DNA from: JAKLIN01 sp049288015
GTDB lineage: Archaea > Nanobdellota > Nanobdellia > Pacearchaeales > GW2011-AR1
Length of the DNA stretch: 64,000 nt
Reading direction: 5' to 3'
Assembly: GCA_049288015.1 (NCBI GenBank)
Contig: JBAQGX010000004.1
Location: 1 to 64,000 of the forward strand
Below the pieces are notes generated by a model, which worked only from the letters and a program-made list of their open reading frames with translations, searched no databases and was not told the DNA's origin. Each line of letters opens with the position of its first letter. Within the stretch, counting starts at the first letter, position 1. Made by a program: the position numbers and the translations under genes. Of this stretch, positions 52,431 through 59,971 are shown one piece after another.

Positions 52431-53036
52431 ATGAAAGAACATCATTCTGCACTTTCAATTATCATTGGAAGAAGCATAGGATTTATTATGTTTGTAATTT
52501 TGCTTCTTATTGCTAGTTTGCTTGCGGCAACTATTCAGAATCCGGTTTATTCCAGCATAATAAATTTCTTCAATGCAAATATTCCTCTGTTTTTCTCTCT
52601 TCTAATCTTTGGTATAATAAACGAAATATTTTGGAATTTTGAATTCCCATTCAGTGTATTAGCTCCAATAACAAGTGCTATATTAAGCACAATAATTGTC
52701 TCATTCATTTACAATGTCTGGCAATTCATGAATATATATACTCATTCAGTTGTTATAATCCCTATAGACTTAATTTCTTTAATAGTCTTCATAATTGTAA
52801 TTGTAGCAGGTTATGCAAAACTTGCAAAAGAAGGCTTTGAATTTGAGAGATTGCATAAGATAGAATGGAGAAAAGAAAAAGATAAAATAAAAAATGAGTT
52901 AAAACAGAAAAAAAGGGGAAAAGATATAGAATGGGATGATGTTGAAAACCAGTTCAAAGTTTTATTCTATAATCTTGGAGATTCTTTAAATAAGTCATTT
53001 GAGAAACACGCTAAGAGAAAAAAGAGAAGAAGATAA
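52431..53036 (+). CDS. multi-pass membrane protein with basic cytosolic tail
   Basis: 201 residues: four membrane helices (FIMFVILLLIASLLAATI, FFSLLIFGIINEIFW, ILSTIIVSFIYNVWQ, DLISLIVFIIVIVAGYA) then a charged tail ending KKRRR. I recognise no family. The tail may bind nucleic acid or lipids. It ends convergent with the amidotransferase gene. Confidence 0.6.
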   Translation: MKEHHSALSIIIGRSIGFIMFVILLLIASLLAATIQNPVYSSIINFFNANIPLFFSLLIFGIINEIFWNFEFPFSVLAPITSAILSTIIVSFIYNVWQFMNIYTHSVVIIPIDLISLIVFIIVIVAGYAKLAKEGFEFERLHKIEWRKEKDKIKNELKQKKRGKDIEWDDVENQFKVLFYNLGDSLNKSFEKHAKRKKRRR

Positions 53037-53049
53037 TTAAAAGCTTAAA

Positions 53050-53541
53050 TTATTTCTTGGTAAATTCTTCTATGATATTTTTGTTTCTTACTTCTGGATG
53101 AAATAATGTTGAATATAGATTATCTTTATGAAAAATTTCGGGAAGCGCTGCAAACTGATGGAGATGATATACTTCCAATTTTCCTTTAACTCCTAAGAAC
53201 TCTTCATTAATGTTCAATTCTTTCAAACCGATTTCTTTATTCTTTTTTAATTTATAACCTAAGACCAATCCTATAACATGCGCACCCCCACAAATCCCAA
53301 AAATTGGAGAAGTAAATTTTTTTATCCAGCTAAATTTGTCTAAATGCATAATAAAATCATTATCCTTCAAGGAAGTCCCACAGATAATTATTTTGTCAGA
53401 CTTAGCTAAGTCTGTATTATTAAGTTCAAGATAATGTCTTGTGAAAAACTTAATATTCTTATTTTTTAAGATATCTTCAATTGGCTTAACAAATTCAAAA
53501 TAATGAAGTTTCTCTTTACAGATATTTATAATTAAAATCAT
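53050..53541 (-). CDS. class I glutamine amidotransferase-like protein
   Basis: 163 residues. The nucleophile elbow GICGGAHVIG places Cys at 84, and FHPEVRNK carries the catalytic His-x-Glu near 148-150. It is a free-standing domain without a synthetase partner nearby, like the GATase subunit family of GuaA or PfpI-like hydrolases. The substrate is unknown. It is separated from the SIMPL gene upstream by a hairpin terminator. Confidence 0.8.
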   Translation of the reverse strand: MILIINICKEKLHYFEFVKPIEDILKNKNIKFFTRHYLELNNTDLAKSDKIIICGTSLKDNDFIMHLDKFSWIKKFTSPIFGICGGAHVIGLVLGYKLKKNKEIGLKELNINEEFLGVKGKLEVYHLHQFAALPEIFHKDNLYSTLFHPEVRNKNIIEEFTKK

Positions 53542-53542
53542 T

Positions 53543-53580
53543 AAAAATAAAGAAAAAAGGAAGTTAAAAATCTAACTTCC
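53543..53580 (-). terminator. hairpin plus T-tract terminator after the SIMPL gene
   Basis: Perfect 8-bp arms GGAAGTTA (53559-53566) and TAACTTCC (53573-53580) with a 6-nt loop lie directly at the end of the SIMPL gene. On the minus strand they are followed by a T-rich run (TTTTTTCTTTATTTTT). This is an intrinsic-like terminator, uncommon in archaea. Confidence 0.6.
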
Positions 53581-54344
53581 TAAACAATTCTATATATTGC
53601 TGTTACGCTTGCAGTCACATCCTGACTTGTTGGAGCCAGATTCATTACTGCCTGCTTTGCAGCTGCGGTGTTACCTACCAAACCACCAGATGATGATACT
53701 CCTGCATATATTACACCAGGGTAATAGTTGAAGTTGTCAACACTTACTGAAACCAGATTTCCTGTTGATTTCCCGAATCCAGATGCAACAGAGTCGGCCT
53801 TTATCTTTGCATCCTGAGAAGCCAAAGTTAAAGCTTGTGATTTATACTGGTTTTGCAATGCATTGCTCAATTCAAAATCTATTGAAGATATTCCTGCGCC
53901 GGAATTTGCACCTGCATCAATTACTGCTGCTAACTTATCTGTGTCATTTGCAGAAAACTCAAGTTTCACCATATGATCTGCAATGTATCCGTTATTAGTT
54001 GATTTCCCCATGCTATCATAGATAACATTTGGATAGATATTGAAGCTATCTGTTCCAATCTGACTTTCGTTGAATCCCATTGCTAGTAGAACGCTCTTCA
54101 AATTGCTATAAATAACATTGTTCGCATCATTGGCCTGAGAACTCGTGGTTCCATTTGTTTGTATTTCAAGATACACGGCAACCAAGTCAGGAACGGCTTT
54201 TATGTCAGAAGTTCCCTGAACACTGATAGTGTTGCTTGTAGTTGAAAACGTAGGAACAAACACAAAAATTGCCAGCAAGACTATAACTATTAAAGTAACT
54301 GAAATAATTGAAGTTATTACAATTGCGTTGTTTTCTTTTTTCAT
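53580..54344 (-). CDS. exported SIMPL-domain (DUF541) protein
   Basis: 254 residues. An N-terminal membrane/signal segment (AIVITSIISVTLIVIVLLAIFVFV) precedes the SIMPL domain: ISVQGTSDIKAVPDLVAVYL at the start, then SQANDANNVIYSNLKSVL, DSFNIYPNVIYD, and later ALTLASQDAKIKADSVASGFG. Relatives in bacteria are periplasmic and linked to oxidative stress. AAGGAGGT lies just before the ATG, so translation as a second cistron is expected; it follows the winged-helix gene by 9 nt. Confidence 0.88.
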   Translation of the reverse strand: MKKENNAIVITSIISVTLIVIVLLAIFVFVPTFSTTSNTISVQGTSDIKAVPDLVAVYLEIQTNGTTSSQANDANNVIYSNLKSVLLAMGFNESQIGTDSFNIYPNVIYDSMGKSTNNGYIADHMVKLEFSANDTDKLAAVIDAGANSGAGISSIDFELSNALQNQYKSQALTLASQDAKIKADSVASGFGKSTGNLVSVSVDNFNYYPGVIYAGVSSSGGLVGNTAAAKQAVMNLAPTSQDVTASVTAIYRIV

Positions 54345-54353
54345 TTTACCTCC

Positions 54354-54962
54354 TTACAATTTTCTCCAATTTACAATTGAAAAAATTAATATAGAAACTA
54401 GTCCACCTATCAAAAACCATAACCAAACTTGGTAAGGAACAGTATTAGCCACAGATGAAACAGTTTGCAAGGCAGATGATGCAACAGGAGCCCCTACACT
54501 TGCAGAGTTATAAACACAGGCAGTGGATCCTTCTCTTAGGCTAGAATTGCAGGATGCAAGTGAGGATGATACTTTTCCATAAGCCCAGATAGCAAGCGTC
54601 CCTGCAGCTGTAAGAATAACAGCAGGAACTATTGATTTTATCTTCTCTTTTGTAGGCTTTTTGTGCGATATTATAATTGATTTATTTGAAACCTCATACA
54701 TTGTTATCTTCTTCCCTTTCCGGCTCCAAAAGAAATTTTTTCTTTTCTGAACAAATCCAGATTCAACTAGTTTTTTTATGTTGTATTCAACAGTATTAAG
54801 AGGTATGCCTAATTTATCTGAAAGGTCTTTTTCACTTGCCTCTTTATTCTCAGCTAAATATCCAATTATATTTTTACATGTCTTTGAAGACAGAACTTCT
54901 GCCACAGACTTTGATTTCTCATCATCAAGGGACACTAGTATAAACTTATCTTCATCAACCAT
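54354..54962 (-). CDS. membrane-anchored winged-helix regulator
   Basis: 202 residues. An ArsR/MarR-like winged-helix domain covers about 15-90: LSSKTCKNIIGYLAENKEAS, LGIPLNTVEYNIKKLVESGF (recognition helix) and a wing near SRKGKKITMYEVS. Two membrane helices follow (IVPAVILTAAGTLAIWAYG and VWLWFLIGGLVSILIFSIVNW) with an exported loop that has two Cys (LASCNSSLREGSTACVYN). It may sense an outside signal and control its own operon. TTTATAAA is exactly 29 nt before the ATG. Confidence 0.8.
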   Translation of the reverse strand: MVDEDKFILVSLDDEKSKSVAEVLSSKTCKNIIGYLAENKEASEKDLSDKLGIPLNTVEYNIKKLVESGFVQKRKNFFWSRKGKKITMYEVSNKSIIISHKKPTKEKIKSIVPAVILTAAGTLAIWAYGKVSSSLASCNSSLREGSTACVYNSASVGAPVASSALQTVSSVANTVPYQVWLWFLIGGLVSILIFSIVNWRKL

Positions 54963-55027
54963 ATTTAAGATACATAAAGATTATTTATAAATAATTTGAA
55001 GAGTTCAATGTGGATAGAAGTAATGAT

Positions 55028-55696
55028 CTAAAATTTCACTTCTCTTCTCCAACTGTTTTCTCCCTCCTTAATATCTATATAAGACTTAATCTTTAATGGC
55101 TTTTTAAATAATGGACAGTCAATAACAAAACTTTCAAATTCACCACCTTCTCCCGCTGGAGAAATTTTATATTTTTGATTTAAAATTCTAATTTCTTCAA
55201 TAAATTTCTGATCAATTGGTCTTCCTAACCATTTTTCATCCAATGGAAAAGCAAAAATTCCCGTTAGAATTACTTTGAACTTATTTTTTACTAAATCTTC
55301 TAAAAGTTCAAACTGATCCTTCTGCCATAATGGGTTAAAACATTCTATGTCAAGTTCATTACATATTTTCTGAATTCTAGAAGCTTGATAAACACTTTCT
55401 ACAGCTCCAGTAACAATTCCTTCTATTTTGTAGCTCTTAATCGCTTCTTTAATCGCATTCTTCAAATCTTTCAATTCCTCTTCTTTTTTTCCCTTTGTTT
55501 TCTTAAGAATTATAGGAACATTCATGGTTTTAGCCTGAATTTCGGTTGAAGATATTGATGGAGTATGAAACATGTAAGAATCTTTGTTCAAAGAGACAAG
55601 AGATATTAGGCAAACAATTTCATATCCTTGATCTTTAGCTAGCCACGCCGCATAAGTAGAATCTTTCCCACCTGAAAATAGAACACCAAGTTTCAT
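55028..55696 (-). CDS. dph6: diphthine-ammonia ligase (Dph6-like)
   Basis: 222 residues, the archaeal family length. The PP-loop SGGKDS is at 8-13; GIVTGAVESVYQASRIQKIC, NPLWQKDQFELLEDLV and SPAGEGGEFESFVIDCPLF are diagnostic of the Dph6/MJ0570 group. It amidates diphthine on elongation factor 2 using ATP and ammonia. It overlaps the methyltransferase gene by 4 nt, so they form an operon. Confidence 0.88.
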   Translation of the reverse strand: MKLGVLFSGGKDSTYAAWLAKDQGYEIVCLISLVSLNKDSYMFHTPSISSTEIQAKTMNVPIILKKTKGKKEEELKDLKNAIKEAIKSYKIEGIVTGAVESVYQASRIQKICNELDIECFNPLWQKDQFELLEDLVKNKFKVILTGIFAFPLDEKWLGRPIDQKFIEEIRILNQKYKISPAGEGGEFESFVIDCPLFKKPLKIKSYIDIKEGENSWRREVKF

Positions 55697-56445
55697 TTTT
55701 CGACCCAGATAAACCTTAAAGTCTTAACTAGTTTACCTTCTGGAGCAAATTTCTTGGCCAAATATTGAAACCTTGAGACCTCTTCGAATGTAATCTGCGA
55801 AAAAGGCTTATGGTAATAAAAAGATATTAATCCTTCTCCTTTTTCATTTAACTTTAATGCATTTGTAAGATCAATCTGCGCTTTGGCATATTCATAACTT
55901 ACTTTTAATCCTAATTTTTTAAAATACTCAAAAAAATCTTCTTTACGTTTTCCAGAATCTAATTTTAAAGCCAAAGCCCTCTTTAATCTTAGATCATCAC
56001 TATCTGTTGAAGCACCTACAACAAGAAGTTTCCCTTTAGGATTTAAGGAATTTTCTAGAGTTTTTGCAAATTTTTCCTTATTTGTGACATATTGCAATGA
56101 ATGGGCCATTAAAATGAGATCTGACTCTGGAATATCTGTTTCTTCCATTCCTTTTTTTATATAATGAACTCCAGACCCACATTTCTTTTTTAGGGTCTCA
56201 ATAAGACTTGATGGTTCAATACAGTAAGTATCTAATTTTGCGCCCTTTTTTATAAATTTCATTATTGGGAGAGTTACTGTGCCTTCTCCTGCCCCAATGT
56301 CTGTAAACACAAATTTTTTATAATCCCTTAGAGAATATTTTTCCTCAATAGCCGATAATATGTAATCTATTGTAACCTTCTTTTCATTTGTTTGAGTTAT
56401 AAAGGTAGGAAAAGATCCTTCTTTTGAATATGAAGAGTCTTTCAT
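55693..56445 (-). CDS. SAM-dependent methyltransferase
   Basis: 250 residues with a class I Rossmann fold: motif I FTDIGAGEGTVTLP near residue 48-61, acidic loop YCIEPS, then ESDLILMAHSLQYV (motif IV) and GKLLVVGAST. The substrate is unknown. Because it shares an operon with Dph6 one could think of diphthamide synthesis, but it does not resemble Dph5. TTTATTAA lies 29 nt before the ATG. Confidence 0.78.
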   Translation of the reverse strand: MKDSSYSKEGSFPTFITQTNEKKVTIDYILSAIEEKYSLRDYKKFVFTDIGAGEGTVTLPIMKFIKKGAKLDTYCIEPSSLIETLKKKCGSGVHYIKKGMEETDIPESDLILMAHSLQYVTNKEKFAKTLENSLNPKGKLLVVGASTDSDDLRLKRALALKLDSGKRKEDFFEYFKKLGLKVSYEYAKAQIDLTNALKLNEKGEGLISFYYHKPFSQITFEEVSRFQYLAKKFAPEGKLVKTLRFIWVEK

Positions 56446-56491
56446 ATAGTTAGAAATTAGAATTATTTAATAAATGTTTTGACACTAAAAA

Positions 56492-57400
56492 CTATTTTTC
56501 TTCAAAATTTTCCGATTCTAAAATTTCACTTTCAAAAATATCTGGTTCTTCAGTATTATCCACCCCTTTGACTTCTTCATCCAGTGCTTTCCCATACTCT
56601 TTTATTAATTCTGAAAAGAAATCTGGATTCTTCTTAAAATAAAGATTTCTTGGCCAAATATAGAACTCTTCAAAATGTCCAAATTGTTCCAACCAAACTT
56701 TTCTCTGATTTTCTAAATTGAGCAACATTGCAAAAGAAATAATTCTTTCTTCTTTATCTGCTCCTGAAAGTTCTGAAAATGAAATTTTCTCGGCAAAATT
56801 CTGTTTTATGTAATTAAGCAACTTTTCATATATCTCTTTTGATTTTGTTGAAGGGTTAAATCTTCTTTTTGGAAGAGAAATTGAAGTTTCTCTGATTGCG
56901 TTGTTATTTATTATTTCTTTCTTTATCCTTCTGTTTTCAGTTATAATCGCTTTATTTAGTGATTCTATAAGCTCTTTCAACGAGACTTTCTTAAATCTTG
57001 GCAGGGGACTTTTTGGGATCAGATCTGGAATATCTTCAAAATCTAGCTCATCTAGGTTTATTTTTTGAACTTTTTCTTCTTTCTTTCCAAAAAGTATTTC
57101 ATCAATGCTTTTCAGGTATTTATTTAACAATAATTCAGATTTTATTCTAAGAAGAAATGCCGCTGCAAGCAAAACTTTACTTGAAACAAAGAAATCTTCA
57201 TCTTCAAGTCGTTTTAACCTTTCCAAATACTTGTTTGTAAGAATACCTATATCGATATCCCAGGGATCTAACTGCTCAGTATTGATTAAATCATATATTA
57301 TCTCTTGCCAGCTTATTTCTCTGCTGAATAATAAATCATGAATTTGCTCTTGTTTAGAACTAATATCTGGTTTGGGTTTATCTTCCTCTTCTTTTTTCAT
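56492..57400 (-). CDS. scpA: segregation and condensation protein ScpA
   Basis: 302 residues. The N-terminal segment ISWQEIIYDLINTEQLDPWDIDIGILTNKYLERL and SSKVLLAAAFLLRIKSELLL match the kleisin N-domain that binds the SMC neck; the C-terminal winged-helix part (SFAMLLNLENQRKVWLEQFG) binds the SMC head. It closes the SMC ring in chromosome organisation. No smc or scpB is nearby. TTTATATA lies exactly 29 nt before the ATG. Confidence 0.88.
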   Translation of the reverse strand: MKKEEEDKPKPDISSKQEQIHDLLFSREISWQEIIYDLINTEQLDPWDIDIGILTNKYLERLKRLEDEDFFVSSKVLLAAAFLLRIKSELLLNKYLKSIDEILFGKKEEKVQKINLDELDFEDIPDLIPKSPLPRFKKVSLKELIESLNKAIITENRRIKKEIINNNAIRETSISLPKRRFNPSTKSKEIYEKLLNYIKQNFAEKISFSELSGADKEERIISFAMLLNLENQRKVWLEQFGHFEEFYIWPRNLYFKKNPDFFSELIKEYGKALDEEVKGVDNTEEPDIFESEILESENFEEK

Positions 57401-57508
57401 TAAGTATATAAAGAAAAGATATATATAAAAGTGTGTAGTTCCTATAATTTATAGTCTGGAGTACCTAATTTTACAAAGAAAAAGGAGGTATTGATTACTA
57501 CTATACGT

Positions 57509-57524
57509 TGACAAGGCCTTGTCA
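57509..57524. promoter_or_regulatory. 16-bp perfect palindrome
   Basis: TGACAAGGCCTTGTCA is a perfect palindrome about 30 bp upstream of the strong promoter at 57545-57559 and about 110 bp upstream of scpA on the other strand. Its size fits a dimeric regulator's site; it may control the small RNA. Confidence 0.45.
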
Positions 57525-57544
57525 TTCTTTAAGGGTAACAAAAC

Positions 57545-57559
57545 CGAAAGGTTTATATA
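57545..57559 (+). promoter_or_regulatory. strong promoter of the candidate small RNA
   Basis: CGAAAGG followed by TTTATATA forms a consensus BRE plus TATA element, the best promoter in the window. Transcription should begin near 57577-57581, far ahead of the next ATG at 57706, whose own TATA-like element is at 57677. Confidence 0.6.
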
Positions 57560-57578
57560 GCGGGTGTCTCTAGGTTTA

Positions 57579-57676
57579 TTATCACCTCTTTTTCCCCAGG
57601 AGAGGCTTCAGGTTGTCTTTTTGATTAACTTGAAGAATCTCCCAGGGTTTATGCTTTCGGGGGTTCCTGTAGTAGA
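57579..57676 (+). ncRNA. candidate structured small RNA
   Basis: This part of the 305-nt gap between scpA and the gene at 57706 has no convincing ORF. A long hairpin spans 57594-57647: CCC/GGG, a CA/CA mismatch, GGAGA/TCTCC, a GG/AA mismatch and CTTCAGGTT/AACTTGAAG with a 12-nt loop. The GG/AA site could form tandem G-A pairs. The 3' end is uncertain. No SRP, RNase P, or box C/D pattern was recognised. The rest of the gap holds the scpA promoter and the palindrome. Confidence 0.5.
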
Positions 57677-57705
57677 TTGATATACTGGATGAACTAAATA
57701 ATACA

Positions 57706-57984
57706 ATGGAATACACAATATCAAGGATTAAAGTGAAACCAGAGACTTATGTAGTATCTACCAATGAACATTCAAATTCTTGGAGTGTATCTGGAGACTT
57801 AACAAGAGTTTTATCTAAAGTCTTGAAAATTGATGGCCTTAAGCAACATAAAGAACATATAACAATATCCCTTGAAGGAAATTTTGACTCTGAGTCAATA
57901 TCAACGGTTAGAAGAGTTGAAGATGCTTATAATATAATACAATCTTTAGGAAAATATGATGAACCTGATTTTTCTAGCAATTAA
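57706..57984 (+). CDS. hypothetical protein, 92 aa
   Basis: A small alpha/beta protein (ISRIKVKPETYVVSTNEHSN, ITISLEGNFDSESISTVRRV) ending in acidic residues. No family recognised. TTGATATA lies 29 nt before the ATG, so it has its own promoter inside the 3' part of the non-coding stretch. It converges on the S27ae gene with 2 nt between stops. Confidence 0.6.
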   Translation: MEYTISRIKVKPETYVVSTNEHSNSWSVSGDLTRVLSKVLKIDGLKQHKEHITISLEGNFDSESISTVRRVEDAYNIIQSLGKYDEPDFSSN

Positions 57985-57986
57985 TT

Positions 57987-58193
57987 CTATTTTTTCTTAA
58001 ACTCAGAATAATGGCATTTGCCACAGTATAATCTATCTTTTGTGTCCATAAGGAAAACTCCTGGACCACATCTAGGGCAGTGAGCTGCCTTGACAACTTT
58101 GCTTCCCTCTATCTTGTATTTTGAATATTTCTTGCTTGTTGGTTTGTTCTTGTGTGGTTTCTTTCCTTTCTTTGCGTCCTTTTTTCCAGCCAT
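57987..58193 (-). CDS. rps27ae: 30S ribosomal protein S27ae (eS31)
   Basis: 68 residues. A basic N-terminus (KKDAKKGKKPHKNKPTSKKY) is followed by the zinc finger CPRCGPG...CGKC. Archaeal S27ae is usually about 45-65 residues without ubiquitin; this fits, with an extended Lys-rich head. Part of the rpo7-spt4-S24e-S27ae operon, 4 nt after S24e. Confidence 0.92.
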   Translation of the reverse strand: MAGKKDAKKGKKPHKNKPTSKKYSKYKIEGSKVVKAAHCPRCGPGVFLMDTKDRLYCGKCHYSEFKKK

Positions 58194-58197
58194 TTTA

Positions 58198-58479
58198 TTA
58201 TTTCTTACCCTTCTTTGGCTTTTTTGCCTTTTTATTTACTACATGGAATCTTTCTCTTTCCGAGGATGTACTGTATATCTTTGCAGTTATTGTAAAATCA
58301 TCTGTACCAAACTTTCCAGCTACTTTTTCAATATGAACTTGATCTTCTGGAACAGAAAGCTTTTCGGCAACCATCTTTTTAGCATTTCCCATACTAGGTG
58401 GAGACTGCAGCTCTGTAACTTTGAAAATTACTTCTCTTCTATTCGATAAAATATTGTGTTTTTCTTTTGTTAATTCCAT
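58198..58479 (-). CDS. rps24e: 30S ribosomal protein S24e
   Basis: 93 residues. NILSNRREVIFKVTELQSPP at the start, then VAEKLSVPEDQVHIEKVAGK and FGTDDFTITAKIYSTSSERE match S24e. A Lys-rich tail closes it. It lies between spt4 and S27ae with 1-4 nt gaps, the typical archaeal order. Confidence 0.93.
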   Translation of the reverse strand: MELTKEKHNILSNRREVIFKVTELQSPPSMGNAKKMVAEKLSVPEDQVHIEKVAGKFGTDDFTITAKIYSTSSERERFHVVNKKAKKPKKGKK

Positions 58480-58480
58480 T

Positions 58481-58666
58481 TTATAGTTTTATTGCAAAAT
58501 TTCCTTTTTCTTTAATTCCAATTTTTGGTGCAATCTCCGATTTTTCAGGATTCATTACTATTATTCTTCCCTTAAAGCTATCACTAGATTCCTTTGAACC
58601 ACAGTTTGGACATTTATCTCCTTCATATATTCTCTTGCATATCCTGCAAGCTTTAGCTTTAGGCAT
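58481..58666 (-). CDS. spt4: transcription elongation factor Spt4 (RpoE'')
   Basis: 61 residues from the ATG at 58666; a longer frame upstream overlaps the next gene and is not part of the family. The zinc motif CRICKRIY...CPNCGS and SDSFKGRIIVMNPEKSEIA match Spt4, which pairs with Spt5/NusG on RNA polymerase. It follows the small Cys-rich gene with an 8-nt overlap. Confidence 0.92.
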   Translation of the reverse strand: MPKAKACRICKRIYEGDKCPNCGSKESSDSFKGRIIVMNPEKSEIAPKIGIKEKGNFAIKL

Positions 58667-58853
58667 TTTTAGACTCTCCCATAAACTTATTATATCTAAA
58701 ACAATTTTCTGGATCTTCACATCCGCTGTTGATGCAAACAACAGAACCATCATAGCATGAACCTTCCATTTTACTAAGAGGTTCATAGAAGAAACATTTT
58801 GGTCTAGGAAGACTTGCTTGACTTTCTCTTAATGTACTAGCTATATCTCTCAT
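58659..58853 (-). CDS. small Cys-rich protein in the RNA polymerase operon
   Basis: 64 residues with six Cys: PRPKCFFYEPL, GSCYDGSVVCINSGC and DPENCFRYN. It overlaps the end of rpo7 by 4 nt (ATGA) and the start of spt4 by 8 nt, so translation must be coupled. The Cys pattern suggests one or two metal sites. I do not know this family; its fixed place between two RNA polymerase factors suggests a role in transcription (inference). Confidence 0.65.
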   Translation of the reverse strand: MRDIASTLRESQASLPRPKCFFYEPLSKMEGSCYDGSVVCINSGCEDPENCFRYNKFMGESKNA

Positions 58854-59464
58854 TGTTTCTTCTCCTTCTTTCCCTTTGTTTTCTTTTCGCCTGATTCTTC
58901 TCTTGCTGCTTTCTTCGCGTCCCTATCCTTTTTTACATGATCTTCTTTAATCCATTCCAATTTTCCAAGTCCAGGTTGTCTCATTGTCAAACCAATCTTT
59001 GGAGATCCACCTTTGTGACTTATTGCAACAATTCTTGCCATGCAAAGATCCCCGCCTTTCAGTGATCTCTTTGAAGCTTTCCCAACAAGACTATCAGTTT
59101 TTGAAAAACTCACATAATCATTCATTGTCTGGCTTATATGGATCATTCCTCTCATTACCCCTAAATCAATAAAAGCTCCGAAATTCGTGATTTCTGTAAT
59201 TGAACCATAAACAAGTTCCTGCAACTCGGGTTTCCATACGAGCAATTTAAATTTTGAAGCATAATAAACAGCACCGTCGCCAGGAATTATAATTCCATCT
59301 CCAATTTCCATTACTTCAACAACTGTAATTACCTTACCCAAATCTCTCTCATAGTAATCCTTGTAAGTCTCTTTAAGTTGTCTCTCAATTGCTTCTCTTG
59401 TAGACAAACCAAATAATTTTGGCTCGACTCTTACATGATCTTCAACTTCAGTTATATAGAACAT
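58850..59464 (-). CDS. rpo7: RNA polymerase subunit Rpo7 (RpoE')
   Basis: 204 residues. The N-terminal RNP-like part (FYITEVEDHVRVEPKLFGLS) and the S1 domain (LVYGSITEITNFGAFIDLGVMRGMIHISQ, about 82-160) match Rpo7, the stalk subunit that binds emerging RNA. A Lys/Glu-rich tail of about 40 residues is an extension. First gene of the rpo7-64aa-spt4-S24e-S27ae operon; its partner Rpo4 is not in the window. Confidence 0.94.
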   Translation of the reverse strand: MFYITEVEDHVRVEPKLFGLSTREAIERQLKETYKDYYERDLGKVITVVEVMEIGDGIIIPGDGAVYYASKFKLLVWKPELQELVYGSITEITNFGAFIDLGVMRGMIHISQTMNDYVSFSKTDSLVGKASKRSLKGGDLCMARIVAISHKGGSPKIGLTMRQPGLGKLEWIKEDHVKKDRDAKKAAREESGEKKTKGKKEKKQ

Positions 59465-59525
59465 TGAAAAAAGTTAGTGAATTTGGTTTTTAAAGCTTAT
59501 TATTTCAAGGGAGAAAAATTATTCT

Positions 59526-59897
59526 CTATATAATCTCTAATGTCTTAATCCCTCTTATGATTAATTTATGATTTTGAATTTTTTCCTTAAGCTCCTTATC
59601 AAGAGTTGCAATAATTAAATCCTTATCTTCACCAGCAATTTTTATTATCCCCTTATCAACATAATTATAATCTAATTTTATTAGCTTGAATTTACTTCTA
59701 TTTAACAATTTCAATGCCAAGTCTGCTTCTTCCCTTATTGAAGCACTTTCTCTTGACTTTGATAATTTTTTTATTTCATCAAATACCTGTTTTGGAATAA
59801 GAATTTCAAGGCCCATTAATGGAATTTCCTCAAAAAAGTCTATTTTTTGCCTCACGCAACTTATTATGAAGTTTGTATCAAGCAAAACTTGTCTCAT
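59526..59897 (-). CDS. PIN-domain RNase, Fcf1/Utp24-like
   Basis: 123 residues. LLDTNFIISCV gives the first catalytic Asp (7), LEILIPKQVFDEIKKLSKS the conserved Glu region, and GEDKDLIIATLD the later acidic cluster. Free-standing PIN proteins near rpo7 in archaea belong to the rRNA-processing (Fcf1-like) group rather than VapC toxins, and no antitoxin is nearby. Likely cytosolic and involved in ribosomal RNA maturation. Confidence 0.82.
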   Translation of the reverse strand: MRQVLLDTNFIISCVRQKIDFFEEIPLMGLEILIPKQVFDEIKKLSKSRESASIREEADLALKLLNRSKFKLIKLDYNYVDKGIIKIAGEDKDLIIATLDKELKEKIQNHKLIIRGIKTLEII

Positions 59898-59971
59898 TTG
59901 TTTAGTAAAAGAATGAAGTATAAAAATATTTGTTAAGGAATATTTATTAATTAAAATTGTTTGATAATAAA

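Noticed and set aside
57481..57506. Shine-Dalgarno-like AAAGGAGGT near 57483 as the start of a small gene
   Set aside because: Only a TTG follows and the frame stops after six codons.
58667..58786. Forty-residue N-terminal extension of Spt4
   Set aside because: Spt4 family proteins start at MPKAKACRIC; the extension is the shadow of the Cys-rich gene.
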